From Burkholderiales bacterium (GTDB lineage: Bacteria > Pseudomonadota > Gammaproteobacteria > Burkholderiales > Burkholderiaceae), in assembly GCA_947372535.1 (NCBI GenBank), contig CANBUA010000007.1, positions 1 through 37,814 of the forward strand: a stretch of 37,814 bases of DNA, written 5' to 3'. Below the pieces are notes generated by a model. The model made no database searches. It saw only the letters and a list, made by a program, of their open reading frames with translations, and had not been told where the DNA came from. The position numbers and the translations under genes were made by a program. Positions 7,656-15,952 of the stretch are shown here, in pieces; the first letter of the stretch is position 1; each line of letters begins with the position of its first letter.

Positions 7656-9677
7656 ATGCAGACCACACAAACTCTCACACGACGACGCCGCATCGCAGGA
7701 GGGTTGGGGCTCGTGGTGGTGGTCATCGTGGGCGCGGCAGTCTGGGGTGAACACGAGGGCTGGCCTTGGCTGGTGCAGCCTGCTTCGAAGTTCGTGGGCG
7801 GGGCCTTGAACCGCTCGGTCACGCTGGGCGGTGGGGAAGGCGGAAGCCGGCCGCGGATTCAGTTGTGGGGCGGTGTCTCTTTGCACGCGCCCGAGGTGAC
7901 CATCGGTGCACCCACCTGGAGTGCCGATCCGTTCACGCTCAAAGCCAAGCAGGGCGAGGTCCAACTGGCCTATGGCGACCTGTGGTCGGCCTACCGCGGT
8001 CACCCCTTGCGCATCAAGCTGTTGCAGGCCCAGGAGGCACAAGCCTTCTTGGCGCGTGAAGCCAGTGGCCGCAACTCCTGGACCTTCGGCCCCGACCGCG
8101 AAAAAGCCGACAAGCCGCCCAGCCGGGGCATCCAGTTCGGCACGCTCAATGTGGAGACTGGCCAGCTCACGTTCAATGACGCACTGCTGGACGTGAATTT
8201 TCTGGCTGAAGCGTCGGTCCACATGGGCGAACAAATGTCGGCAGCCAGTCGCGAGCCTGGCTTCAAGGCCCTGATCGTCAAGGCCAAGGGGCAGTACAAA
8301 AAATCGCCCATGGTGGCCAACCTGAACTCGTCGGCCGATGCGCCTGGTGGCTACTTCGGTGCCAAGGCCGAACCTCAGCAATGGCCGGTCATCCTGGACG
8401 TGAAGGTGGGTCAGGCCCACCTCAAGTTCAAGGGCGGCATCGACCCTTGGGGCGCCAACACCTTGCGCGGTCGTTTCTCGACCAATGGCCCTTCGCTGGC
8501 CGCTGCCGGCGAGCCTTTTGGCGTGACCTTGCCGACCACCGGGCCTTTCGACCTGAATGGCTTCCTGTCGCAAACCGGCGAGCGCACGGCCGTGGTGGTG
8601 TCGCAGGCTTCCTTGGGCACCAGCCGCCTGGGTGGTGAATTCATCTACGACCGCAGCGGCGACAAGCCCTTGCTGGCGGGGCGCCTCCGAGGTTCACGCC
8701 TGGCCTTGGCCGACCTGGGGCCCGCGATCGGTGTGCCTGAAGAAAAGCCAAAGGCCGGGCCGGGCGACCGTGTGTTGCCGGATCGAAGCTTCGACTTGCC
8801 CTCGCTGGCGGCCATGAATGCCAATGTTGTGATCGACATTGGCCTGTTCGATGTGGGCAAAGGATTCCTCAAGCCCCTGGCGCCTTTGAAGGGGCATCTG
8901 GTGCTCAAGGATGCCTTGTTGTCGATCACCGATCTGTCGGCCAGTACGGCCGGCGGTCAGGTCATGGGCAAGCTCTCTCTGGACGGCCGCAAGCAGAACA
9001 CGGCATTGTGGAAGGCCGATTTGAGCTGGAAGAACGTGCAGCTCGATGATTGGATTCCCGCGCTGCGTCCAGCCGGTCGCGTGCCTTATGCGACAGGCCA
9101 GGTCGATGGTCGGGTGGTGGTGGCAGGTCAGGGCAAGTCCACGGCGGCCATCCTGGGTTCGCTCGATGGCACGATTCAGGCGCGTCTGCGCGATGGCACG
9201 CTGTCGCACCTGGGCGTGGAGCTGGCAGGCGTTGACCTGGCGCAAGGCCTGGGCATTCTGCTCAAGGGTGACGAGGTGTTGCCCGTGCCTTGTGGCCGCG
9301 CCGATGTGGTCGCCAAGAATGGCGTGCTCAAGCCTGATCTGTTCCTGTTGACGACGCGCGATTCCACCGTTTGGGCCGAAGGCACGGTCTCGCTGGTGGA
9401 TGAAAAGCTGGCCTTGCAGGCCAAGGTCGCACCCAAGGACTTCTCTCTGTTGACCTTACGTACGCCCATTCAGGTGACCGGCACGCTGGGCGAGCCTCAC
9501 GTGTCCATCGAGGTCGGCAAGCTGTTGCCGCGTGTGGCTGGTGCGATCGCACTGGGGGCCTTGATGCCTGTGGCGGCCATCGTGCCTTTCATCGACACAG
9601 GCAATAAGGAACTGGCGCGAAAGGGCGATGAGCTGTGCCGTCAGGAGCAGTTGAACCTGTTGCCCAAGCGCTCTTGA
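7656..9677 (+). CDS. AsmA-family envelope protein
   Basis: This protein of about 673 residues has a single N-terminal membrane anchor (about residues 12-32 after a basic RRRR) and a long periplasmic part with the repetitive beta-strand pattern of AsmA/YhdP/TamB-like proteins. The C-terminal part carries the recognisable AsmA-type segment (GRVPYATGQVDGRVVVAGQG, then the LDGTIQARLRDGTLSHLGVEL region). Family members are inner-membrane-anchored bridges implicated in phospholipid transport to the outer membrane. I chose the ATG at 7656 because AGGAG at 7644-7648 lies 7 bases upstream; an in-frame ATG at 7626 has no such site. The gene converges on an MCE-type lipid-transport operon, a suggestive neighbourhood. 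Confidence 0.85.
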   Translation: MQTTQTLTRRRRIAGGLGLVVVVIVGAAVWGEHEGWPWLVQPASKFVGGALNRSVTLGGGEGGSRPRIQLWGGVSLHAPEVTIGAPTWSADPFTLKAKQGEVQLAYGDLWSAYRGHPLRIKLLQAQEAQAFLAREASGRNSWTFGPDREKADKPPSRGIQFGTLNVETGQLTFNDALLDVNFLAEASVHMGEQMSAASREPGFKALIVKAKGQYKKSPMVANLNSSADAPGGYFGAKAEPQQWPVILDVKVGQAHLKFKGGIDPWGANTLRGRFSTNGPSLAAAGEPFGVTLPTTGPFDLNGFLSQTGERTAVVVSQASLGTSRLGGEFIYDRSGDKPLLAGRLRGSRLALADLGPAIGVPEEKPKAGPGDRVLPDRSFDLPSLAAMNANVVIDIGLFDVGKGFLKPLAPLKGHLVLKDALLSITDLSASTAGGQVMGKLSLDGRKQNTALWKADLSWKNVQLDDWIPALRPAGRVPYATGQVDGRVVVAGQGKSTAAILGSLDGTIQARLRDGTLSHLGVELAGVDLAQGLGILLKGDEVLPVPCGRADVVAKNGVLKPDLFLLTTRDSTVWAEGTVSLVDEKLALQAKVAPKDFSLLTLRTPIQVTGTLGEPHVSIEVGKLLPRVAGAIALGALMPVAAIVPFIDTGNKELARKGDELCRQEQLNLLPKRS

Positions 9678-9738
9678 GGTGCAGGCCTCGCCGGCCAAGT
9701 GGCTGGCGATGTATCGCTGCTGCGCTGTCAAGCTCAGG

Positions 9739-10371
9739 TCAAGGGCGCTGCTGAACCTGTTGAGCAATGGCATCGGCCAGCAGTCCCACCATGCTGGCTG
9801 TGGCCTGCACCTGGGCTGCCGGCGCATCGGCCAGGTTGGAGATGCTCGTCAGTGGCCGCGTCTGATGCGAGATGATCACGCCGTTGGCGGACATCAGCGT
9901 CGATTGTGCCCACGCTGTCAGCTTCCCGCCGTCCAGCTTGAAATCCATGGGTGACAAGGTCACCAGCAAACGCACAGGTCGGTTGTCGATGTCGCCGCAG
10001 ACTTGGGTGCAGAGTTGCCAGGGTTGGGGCAGGCGTTGAGCCAACTCCACCATCAGGCTGCGGGTCAGGCCGATTTCAATGCGCTCGGCCCAGACCACAC
10101 CGTCCCAGGTGGCGATTTGGTCCTGCGCATCGCGGTAACGAAGGGAGCGGGCCTGCCAATACTCCGGCAAATCGACTCGGCCGATCTGAAGCCAGCGAAC
10201 CGACGGCGCCGATGGGGCACTGCTGGCGCTGGGTGCCACAGTGGCGGCCACGGTTGGCAGGGCCGGCGTGGGCAAGGCCATCAGGCGTTGCGGCGGGGCC
10301 TTGGAGGCACAGGCACTCAACAAAAGAAGTGTCGCGGCGGCCATCGCCAGGCGGGAGGTGGGCTGGGTCAT
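9739..10371 (-). CDS. ABC-type transport auxiliary lipoprotein (PqiC-like)
   Basis: This lipoprotein of about 210 residues has lipobox LLSAC (Cys21) followed by a Pro/Ala/Ser-rich linker. The body matches the PqiC/ABC-transport auxiliary lipoprotein family (VDLPEYWQARSLRYR, then WAERIEIGLTRSLMVELAQRL). Such proteins sit in the outer membrane and partner with MCE proteins. It is the last gene of the mlaE-mlaF-mlaD-like operon, 28 bp after the MCE gene. Two in-frame ATGs compete: the one at 10380 abuts the AGAGG Shine-Dalgarno sequence, while the one at 10371 lies 9 bases from it, so I prefer 10371. A longer open frame upstream overlaps the MCE gene and is discounted. Confidence 0.85.
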   Translation of the reverse strand: MTQPTSRLAMAAATLLLLSACASKAPPQRLMALPTPALPTVAATVAPSASSAPSAPSVRWLQIGRVDLPEYWQARSLRYRDAQDQIATWDGVVWAERIEIGLTRSLMVELAQRLPQPWQLCTQVCGDIDNRPVRLLVTLSPMDFKLDGGKLTAWAQSTLMSANGVIISHQTRPLTSISNLADAPAAQVQATASMVGLLADAIAQQVQQRP

Positions 10372-10399
10372 GATGGTCATCCTCTGAGGTCTCTCTTGA

Positions 10400-11368
10400 T
10401 CACTGTTTGCCAAAGAGCAGGGCATTGGGTTGGCGCTCCAGCAACTCGGAGACCTCGCGCAGGCTGCGCGCGGTCTGCGCCAAGTCGCGCACAGCGCCTT
10501 GCAAGTCTTCGCGGGCACCGCTACCTGGCGCGGTCATGTCGGCCAGCGACTGGAAGCCCAGGTCGGCCGAGCGTGCGGCTTGACGTGTCGAGGCCAGGGT
10601 GGCTTCGAGGTCAGGCTGCAGCCGGATGATCGCGTTCTGCGTGGTGGTCGACAAGGTGGTGATGGCTTGCAGGCCCACCCCTGCCTGTTGGCCCACGGTG
10701 GCGATGGTGCGGTCGGTGTGCTGCATCAGTTCGCGCGCGACTTGGCTGGTCTGGTTGAAATCGGCGCCGACCTTGATGATGGCTTGTTGTGCGGCTGCGG
10801 CGGTGCCGTTGACGGCGTTCAAGGTCTTGCGCAGATCCTCCACCGTTTCCTTCAAGGGCAAGTCGCTCAATTGCGCGACCAAGTCATCAAACTGGCCTTT
10901 GATGACCGGGATCTCGACCTGCGTGTTCGAGGCCTGTTGCAGCACTGGTGGGGGCCCGGCCCGCTTGACGAAATCCAGGTCGATCAGGGCTTGGCCGGTG
11001 ACCAGGCTTTGCTGCGCCAGGCGGGCGCTGAGGCCACGTTGCACCAGGCTGGCCAGGGCCTCGGCGGCGGTGCTGACCTTGCCATCCGGGCTGAACATCT
11101 TGGGGGCCAGCGAGATCTGCACAGGCACGCGGGTCACCAGGGTCTGCTGGTTGAGCTCCAGGCCGATGGCATCGACCTGACCGACCGGCACGCCCCGGAA
11201 GGTGACGGGCGCGCCGATGTACAGGCCTTTGACGCTGCCATTGAAATGCACCACGGCCTGGATGCGTTTGTCGAACAGTTTGTGGCCGCCGAGCGAGCTG
11301 ATGATCAGCGCGGCCAGGACCAGGCCCGTCACGACGAACAGGCCGATCAGAAGGGCGGATCGTTTCAT
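10400..11368 (-). CDS. MCE/MlaD-family lipid-transport substrate-binding protein
   Basis: This 322-residue protein has an N-terminal membrane anchor (about 7-25) and one MCE domain (about 38-115; VHFNGSVKGLYIGAPVTFRGVPVGQV), followed by a long helical region rich in Ala and Gln. MCE proteins form hexameric rings that carry phospholipids or other hydrophobic molecules between the membranes. The C-terminal ELLERQPNALLFGK signature is common in orphan MlaD-like proteins of betaproteobacteria. The start overlaps the stop of the upstream ATPase gene in an ATGA, implying translational coupling. The transported substrate cannot be read from the sequence. No MlaC or MlaB is encoded beside it, so it is not the canonical Mla set. 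Confidence 0.92.
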   Translation of the reverse strand: MKRSALLIGLFVVTGLVLAALIISSLGGHKLFDKRIQAVVHFNGSVKGLYIGAPVTFRGVPVGQVDAIGLELNQQTLVTRVPVQISLAPKMFSPDGKVSTAAEALASLVQRGLSARLAQQSLVTGQALIDLDFVKRAGPPPVLQQASNTQVEIPVIKGQFDDLVAQLSDLPLKETVEDLRKTLNAVNGTAAAAQQAIIKVGADFNQTSQVARELMQHTDRTIATVGQQAGVGLQAITTLSTTTQNAIIRLQPDLEATLASTRQAARSADLGFQSLADMTAPGSGAREDLQGAVRDLAQTARSLREVSELLERQPNALLFGKQ

Positions 11369-12162
11369 GCGGGGGGCTCCTGCCGGTTGAGGAATGCTTT
11401 GACGAAGGGGTGGGTGTCGGGCGCGTCTTTCAGGGCCTTTGGCGAGCCGCGCGCGATGGGTTGTTTGTCCTGGGCATCGAGGAAGATGCCGTCGTCGGCG
11501 ATGCTGAGCAGGCTCTCGAGCTCGTGGCTGACCATGAGCACGGCCGCGCCCGTGCGCTCGCGGATGTCCAGGATCAACTCATCGAGCCGCAAGGCGTTGA
11601 TGGGGTCCAGGCCGGCGGAGGGCTCGTCCAGGAACAACAGCCCGGGATTGCCTGCCAGCGCGCGGGCCAAAGCCGCGCGCTTTTTCATGCCGCCGCTCAG
11701 GGCCGATGGGTAGACCTCGGCGGCGTCCAGCATGTCCACCCACGAGAGCAGTTCAAGGGCTTTGTCGCGGCGTTCGCTGGCTGACATTTCGGGTGACTTG
11801 AGCTCCAGTGGCACGATGACGTTGTCCAGCACGCTCATGGAGGTCCACAGGGCGCCGCCTTGAAAGAGCATGCCGAAGTTCTGGCGGATCTGCTGCTGTT
11901 GGGCGGCCTCTTGCTGCCAGTAGTCCTGACCCTTGATGAGCACCTCGCCCGCAGCCGGTTTGATGAGGCCCACCAGGTGCTTGAGCAGGGTGCTTTTGCC
12001 GCAGCCGCTGCCGCCCATGATGGCGAAGATGCAGCCCTTGGGTACTTCGAAATTCACATTCTGCTGGATGAGCTTGTCACCAAACTGCATCTTGAGCGAA
12101 CGCACCGCCAGCAAGGTGGCGCCGTCGTCCGGCGTGTTCGATGGGGTATTGATGCTCGTCAT
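11365..12162 (-). CDS. MlaF-like ABC transporter ATP-binding protein
   Basis: This 265-residue ABC ATPase has Walker A GGSGCGKS (50-57), the signature LSGGMKKRAALARAL and Walker B LLFLDEPSAGLDP. The LSGGM form of the signature is typical of MlaF/Ttg2A-type ATPases, which energise MCE lipid transporters with an MlaE-type permease. The ATG at 12162 overlaps the TGA of the permease gene in ATGA, and the TGA of this gene overlaps the MCE gene start likewise, so the three are translationally coupled. An in-frame ATG at 12186 lies inside the permease gene and is less likely. Confidence 0.94.
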   Translation of the reverse strand: MTSINTPSNTPDDGATLLAVRSLKMQFGDKLIQQNVNFEVPKGCIFAIMGGSGCGKSTLLKHLVGLIKPAAGEVLIKGQDYWQQEAAQQQQIRQNFGMLFQGGALWTSMSVLDNVIVPLELKSPEMSASERRDKALELLSWVDMLDAAEVYPSALSGGMKKRAALARALAGNPGLLFLDEPSAGLDPINALRLDELILDIRERTGAAVLMVSHELESLLSIADDGIFLDAQDKQPIARGSPKALKDAPDTHPFVKAFLNRQEPPA

Positions 12163-12977
12163 CAGATGCCCAGCGAGTTGGCGCACACGGCAAACAACGC
12201 ATCCAGCGCGATCACGCCGACGATGCCGGTGACGACGGCCTTAGTGGTGGCCTTGCCCACGCCGGCGGCGTCTCGGCTGGCGTTCAGGCCGGTGTAGCAG
12301 GCGCCCATGCTGATGAGGGCGCCGAAGAAAATCGTCTTGGTCAGGCCCAGCATCACGAAGCTCAAGGGGCTGGCCATGAGCACGCGCTCCACATAGGCCG
12401 CTGCGTTGATGTCCAGCATCAAGGCCGCCACGACCAAGCCACCCAGCAAGCTGGCCACGCAACCGTAGATGTAGAGCAGCGGCATCATCACCACCAGGGC
12501 CAGGATGCGCGGCAACACGAGGTAGGCCAGCGGGTCGATGCCCAGCACGCGCAAGGCGTCGATCTCTTCCTCGGCCTGCATGGTAGCCAGCTCGGCGGCG
12601 AAGGCCGACGCGGTGCGGCCCGCGACCACAACGGCCGTGATCACGGCGGCCATCTCGCGGGTGACGGCGATGCTGACCAGATCGGCCACATAAATGCCTG
12701 CCCCGAACTTGACCAGTTGAACGGCGCCGACAAAGGCCAGGATGGCACCGACCAGGGCATTGACGATGGCCACGATGACCAGTGAGCGTGCGCCGCTTTC
12801 TGCGATGACGCGGACCAGGTCTTGACGGCGCACCTGCCAGTGCGTGGTGGCGCGGACCGTGGTCAGAACGACCTCGCCCAGGAAGGTCACTGGCCCGAGC
12901 CAGCCTGTGCTCCAGGCTTTCAGCGCGCGCCAGTGCCCGGTGGCGGCGGGGCGAACCTTGGTAGGCACTGGCGTCAT
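12162..12977 (-). CDS. MlaE-family ABC transporter permease
   Basis: This protein of about 271 residues has the MlaE permease domain: an N-terminal amphipathic region (LGPVTFLGEVVLTTVRA), the membrane segment with VAIVNALVGAILAFVGAVQL, the coupling region AELATMQAEEEIDALRVLGIDP, and C-terminal membrane helices. It is the first gene of the four-gene lipid-transport operon. The frame is open to 13118, with in-frame ATGs at 13019, 13010 and 12977. None has a strong Shine-Dalgarno site; 12977 gives a length close to other MlaE proteins, so the start is uncertain. The stretch between this start and the regulator gene at 13140 is expected to hold the operon promoter, but I see no convincing boxes. 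Confidence 0.9.
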   Translation of the reverse strand: MTPVPTKVRPAATGHWRALKAWSTGWLGPVTFLGEVVLTTVRATTHWQVRRQDLVRVIAESGARSLVIVAIVNALVGAILAFVGAVQLVKFGAGIYVADLVSIAVTREMAAVITAVVVAGRTASAFAAELATMQAEEEIDALRVLGIDPLAYLVLPRILALVVMMPLLYIYGCVASLLGGLVVAALMLDINAAAYVERVLMASPLSFVMLGLTKTIFFGALISMGACYTGLNASRDAAGVGKATTKAVVTGIVGVIALDALFAVCANSLGI

Positions 12978-13139
12978 GCGAATTGGGGGTCCAGGTGAAT
13001 CAAAGGGCATCGCAGGCATGGTGATCGACCATGACGCAACTTTGTCCTGCACTGTAGAAGTTGCCCAGGGCTTTGTCTGTAGTACGCGGGCGAAACTGCT
13101 GTCAGCCTTTGCCGACAAACGGCATGGAGCCGCGCTGAT

Positions 13140-14090
13140 TCAGGTGACATGGACGCTGTCGTCCGGTGCCTGACGCGTTCCCTGGCGCCAGCTTGAGGGC
13201 GACTGGCCATACTCACGCTTGAAGGCTTGGCTGAATGCGGCCTCCGAGGCATAACCCACGGCATCCGCCACCCGGCTGACAGGCGCCGTCGAGTTGGCCA
13301 GTTGTCGGGCGGCCAGGCGCATGCGGTGGCGTGTCAGGTAAGTCAGGGGCGGTTCACCGAGCGCTTGCGTGAAACGGTCGGCAAAAGCCGAGCGCGACAA
13401 GCAGGCCTGCTGGGCCAGTTCGGGCACCGTCCAGTTGTGGGCGGGCCGGCTGTGCATGGCACTCAGGGCGCTGGACAAAGCTCGGTCTTTGAGGGCTGAC
13501 AGCCAACTGCCCGAGCCTTCGGGCAGGGACGCGACATGGTCGCGCAAGCATTCCATGAAGAGGATGTCGCCCAGCCGGTTGACGATGGCTTGCTGGCCTG
13601 GGCGTGGGGCAGTGATTTCCTGCGCCAGGAATTGCAGGCCGATGCCCAACCAGGGCGGAGGCGCTTCGCCCAGACCGCGGATGTGCATCAAGGGCGGCAA
13701 GGCCTGAACCAATGGCGCGGCCATGTGCACGTCGAATCGAGCATGACCGCTGACCATGCTGGCCTTGGTGCCGCCACGACCCACCAGCAAAGGCGTCATG
13801 TCACGCTGCTTGAGGTGCGGGCCCAGGTCGAACAGGGATTCGATGTCGGCCGCCAGCGTGTCTTGCACCGTGTGTGCCTGCCCTGCTGGCAGCACGACCA
13901 AGTCGCCAGTCTGCAGGCAAAGAGGTTGGTGGCCTTCGCGCAGCAGCCATCCTTGGCCTTCGGTCATGACATGGAAGGCCGCCAGGCCTGGTGTCTTGAG
14001 ATGCACGGCCCACGGCGCGCCAAGTTCGGTCGCCACGAAGACCACGCCGTCAAAGCGCATGTCGTCGATGATGAGGCTCAGAGGGTCCAT
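13140..14090 (-). CDS. AraC-family transcriptional regulator
   Basis: This regulator of about 316 residues has an N-terminal cupin-like effector domain (MRFDGVVFVATELGAPWAVHL, then FHVMTEGQGWLLREG and GDLVVLPAGQAHT) and a C-terminal double helix-turn-helix of AraC type (WTVPELAQQACLSRSAFADRF, then RVADAVGYASEAAFSQAFKREYGQSPSSWR). The architecture matches the cupin_6/AraC subfamily, whose members often respond to small organic ligands or oxidative stress. It lies immediately upstream of, and in the same direction as, the lipid-transport operon, so it could regulate that operon, but nothing in the sequence proves it. The ATG at 14090 (MDPLSL) fits the family start better than the ATG at 14123. 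Confidence 0.9.
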   Translation of the reverse strand: MDPLSLIIDDMRFDGVVFVATELGAPWAVHLKTPGLAAFHVMTEGQGWLLREGHQPLCLQTGDLVVLPAGQAHTVQDTLAADIESLFDLGPHLKQRDMTPLLVGRGGTKASMVSGHARFDVHMAAPLVQALPPLMHIRGLGEAPPPWLGIGLQFLAQEITAPRPGQQAIVNRLGDILFMECLRDHVASLPEGSGSWLSALKDRALSSALSAMHSRPAHNWTVPELAQQACLSRSAFADRFTQALGEPPLTYLTRHRMRLAARQLANSTAPVSRVADAVGYASEAAFSQAFKREYGQSPSSWRQGTRQAPDDSVHVT

Positions 14091-14170
14091 GGTTGACGAG
14101 CATGCCACGAAACAAGGCCCCATCCCGCTCAGCGGTGATGGGGCCTGAGGTGGGCAGGACGCTCAGTGGA

Positions 14171-14326
14171 TCAGATTCGACCCATCAGCATCAGCACGAT
14201 GATGATCAACACGACCAGGCCAAGCCCGCCGCTGGGACCATAGCCCCAGCCGCGGCTGTGAGGCCATGCGGGCACGCTTCCCAGGAGGGCAAGTACCAGA
14301 ACAACGAGCAAGATGGTGGTCAACAT
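14171..14326 (-). CDS. DUF3309 small membrane protein
   Basis: This 51-residue protein is very short and easily missed. It starts MLTTILLVVLVLALLGSVPA, has a central WPHSRGWGYGPSGGLG and ends in a second hydrophobic stretch LVVLIIIVLMLMGRI. This hairpin of two hydrophobic segments around a WPHSRxWGYGPSGG core is the DUF3309 family pattern, of unknown function and frequent in stress gene clusters of proteobacteria. An AAGGA lies 9 bases before the ATG. The upstream region shares a conserved promoter arrangement with the BON lipoprotein gene at almost the same distance from the start codon (93 versus 92 bp from the inner edge of the shared block). Confidence 0.88.
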   Translation of the reverse strand: MLTTILLVVLVLALLGSVPAWPHSRGWGYGPSGGLGLVVLIIIVLMLMGRI

Positions 14327-14396
14327 GGCAGTGATCCTTTCGATTGGCTCTGTCGGGGGGTGATGCCAGGAGTGGCGATCGACAGCATGGACTCAG

Positions 14397-14461
14397 GTTA
14401 GGTCCGCATGTGCTGAACCGCCATCAGCCAAATGCGCCAAGCGCTGTAGGGCCTGGCCGAC
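14397..14461 (-). promoter_or_regulatory. Candidate activator site and promoter of the DUF3309 gene
   Basis: On the minus strand, CCTACA begins at 14450, CTGATG is at 14427-14422 and CCTAAC at 14402-14397, the same spacing as upstream of the BON lipoprotein. The inverted repeat GTAGG-N6-CCGAC occupies 14446-14461 with one mismatch in the second half. Over the 32 bases 14419-14450 the region aligns without gaps to 7501-7532, with identical runs of 12 (CCTACAGCGCTT) and 9 (CTGATGGCG). The 308-base gap between the two divergent genes (14327-14633) otherwise holds only the site at 14475-14490. Confidence 0.55.
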
Positions 14462-14474
14462 ATTCGCAAGCCCG

Positions 14475-14513
14475 GGCAGTCATGTCCTACAGGCGAGTCA
14501 GACGATGCTGACA
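14475..14513 (+). promoter_or_regulatory. Possible second activator site, facing the CX10C-repeat protein gene
   Basis: TCCTACA at 14485-14491 is followed after 16 bases by CTGACA at 14508-14513, resembling the CCTACA-N17-CTGAT arrangement seen at three other promoters but one base shorter. The left half of the inverted repeat is poorly conserved (GGCAG) and no clear -10 hexamer follows at the expected place. It is a weaker candidate than the neighbouring site at 14446-14461. Confidence 0.3.
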
Positions 14514-14633
14514 AACCCTTGCGCCCTTGGCCGATGTCATCTTGCAGGCCTCGCGGCAACACTGTTGGTCATCAGAGGCAGTGATTGCCCTGAAATCATT
14601 GTCACTCGACACGAACACCACTGGAGAACAACC

Positions 14634-15197
14634 ATGCAAAGCACCACTCAGACCCCCCGCTTTTTCGCCAAGTCCCTGCTGGCCCTCGGCATCATGGGCG
14701 CTGCCCTGGCTGCCAACGCCGCCCCGCTGAGCAAAGAAGAATACAAGGTCGCCAAAGACCAGGCCGAAGCCAAGTACGACGCTGCCAAGGCTGCCTGCAA
14801 GCCCATGACCGGCAATGCCGCCGACGTGTGCAAGGCCCAGGCCAAGCTGGAACGCACCAACACCGTGGCTGTGGCTGAAGCCCGCTACAAGAACACGCCC
14901 AAGGCTGCCTACTCGGCCCGCGTGGACATCGCCGAAGCCAAGTACGACCTGGCGAAGGAAAAGTGCGATGACCTGACCGACAACACCAAGGACGTCTGCC
15001 GCAAGGAAGCCAAGGCTGCCTACGTGACCGCCAAGTCCGACGCCAAGGTCGCTCTGAAGACCAACAAGGCCATCGAAGAAGCCGCCGAAGACCAGACTGA
15101 TGCCAACTACGCTGCGGCCAAGGAGCGTTGCGACGCCCTGCGCGGTGCCGACAAGGACACCTGCCAGGCCAAGGCCAAGGTTGACTTCGGCAAGTAA
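14634..15197 (+). CDS. Secreted protein with three CX10C repeats, function unknown
   Basis: This 187-residue protein has a signal peptide ending at ANAA (about residue 30). The mature part is very rich in Ala, Lys, Asp and Glu and contains three copies of a roughly 28-residue unit of the form A-E-A-K-Y-D-x-A-K-x-x-C-x10-C-x-x-x-A-K, about 56 residues apart. Each has two cysteines exactly ten residues apart, so three disulfide-closed helical hairpins are likely in the periplasm. I do not recognise a characterised family, though similar proteins in betaproteobacteria are often given vague TolA-like names because of composition. The ATG at 14634 has GGAG 7 bases upstream; longer in-frame starts lack a signal peptide at the N-terminus. 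A strong terminator follows at 15220. Confidence 0.85.
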   Translation: MQSTTQTPRFFAKSLLALGIMGAALAANAAPLSKEEYKVAKDQAEAKYDAAKAACKPMTGNAADVCKAQAKLERTNTVAVAEARYKNTPKAAYSARVDIAEAKYDLAKEKCDDLTDNTKDVCRKEAKAAYVTAKSDAKVALKTNKAIEEAAEDQTDANYAAAKERCDALRGADKDTCQAKAKVDFGK

Positions 15198-15219
15198 TCT
15201 GAAACGATTGCTGGCAAGC

Positions 15220-15247
15220 AAAGGCCGCCTACTTGGGCGGCCTTTTT
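15220..15247. terminator. Rho-independent terminator, possibly bidirectional
   Basis: AAAGGCCGCC pairs with GGCGGCCTTT around a six-base loop, followed by more T, giving a ten-base-pair stem. It ends the CX10C-repeat gene and, read on the other strand, lies just beyond the stop of the convergent response regulator gene at 15273. Confidence 0.85.
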
Positions 15248-15272
15248 CATGGTCGGGTGCTGACCCGCGAGT

Positions 15273-15905
15273 TCACTGGATCAGGCCATTCTTAAGCGCG
15301 TAGTAAGTCAGGTTGCTGTTGGACTCCAGCTGCATCTTCTCCATCACCCGGGTCCGGTAGGTGGACACGGTCTTGACGCTCAGCGCCATGGTGTCGGCGA
15401 TGTGACCGATGGTCTCGCCGTTGGCCAGTCGCATGAACACCTGGAACTCGCGCTCGGAGAGTTGTTCGTGCAGCGGTTTGTCCTGGCTGCCGCCCAGGCC
15501 GTCAGCCAAGCGCTCGGCCATGCTGGCGGTGATGTAACGGCGGCCCAGTGCCACGGTGCGGATGGCCTTGACGATCTCATCCGGGTCGGTGTCCTTGCGC
15601 AGATAGCCTGAGGCGCCTTGCTTGAGCAAAGTCGTGGCGTAGTGCTCCTCCGGGAAACTGCTTAGGATCAATACCGGCAATTGGGGTGCCCGCGCCTTGA
15701 TGGCGGCCAAAGCATCTACCCCGCTGTGGTCGGGCATCGAGATGTCAAGCAAAATGACATCGGCCAGTTCTTGGCGCACGATGTCCAGCGCCTCTCGGCC
15801 ATTGCTGGCTTCTGCCACCACACGCAAATCCACATGGTCGGACAAAAACTGCTTGAGGCCAGCTCTCACCACCGCGTGGTCATCCACAAGTGCAACCCTG
15901 ATCAT
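15273..15905 (-). CDS. NarL/FixJ-family response regulator
   Basis: This 210-residue regulator has an N-terminal receiver domain, with acidic residues D8-D9, the phosphoacceptor D54 in VILLDISMPDHSG, and the conserved Ser and Lys in ILSSFP and YLRKDTD. A C-terminal LuxR-type helix-turn-helix follows (LSEREFQVFMRLANGETIGHIADTMALSVKTV, about 146-180). The ATG at 15905 has GGAGG 9 bases upstream; a longer frame to 16013 would run into the kinase gene. It is divergent from the sensor kinase gene with only 47 bp between start codons, so the two form a two-component pair. It is a plausible binder of the GTAGG-N6-CCTAC repeats found around the module, since NarL-family dimers bind such symmetric half-sites; this is inference. 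Confidence 0.93.
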   Translation of the reverse strand: MIRVALVDDHAVVRAGLKQFLSDHVDLRVVAEASNGREALDIVRQELADVILLDISMPDHSGVDALAAIKARAPQLPVLILSSFPEEHYATTLLKQGASGYLRKDTDPDEIVKAIRTVALGRRYITASMAERLADGLGGSQDKPLHEQLSEREFQVFMRLANGETIGHIADTMALSVKTVSTYRTRVMEKMQLESNSNLTYYALKNGLIQ

Positions 15906-15952
15906 GGCTTGAGCCTCCAGACTGACGGAAGACACGATTTTAGGGACAAACG

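Noticed and set aside
9690..9715. Weak hairpin GCCGGCCA/TGGCTGGC between the AsmA-family gene and the auxiliary lipoprotein gene
   Set aside because: The stem is imperfect and no T-tract follows on either strand, so a terminator call is not supported.
14093..14401. A plus-strand frame with a run of His/Asp/Gln codons
   Set aside because: It is the shadow of the DUF3309 gene and its promoter on the other strand, which has family-level residue conservation.
15226..15240. A GTAGG within the terminator after the CX10C-repeat gene
   Set aside because: It arises from the loop and stem of the hairpin on the minus strand, has no paired CCTAC arm at N6, and does not precede a gene start.
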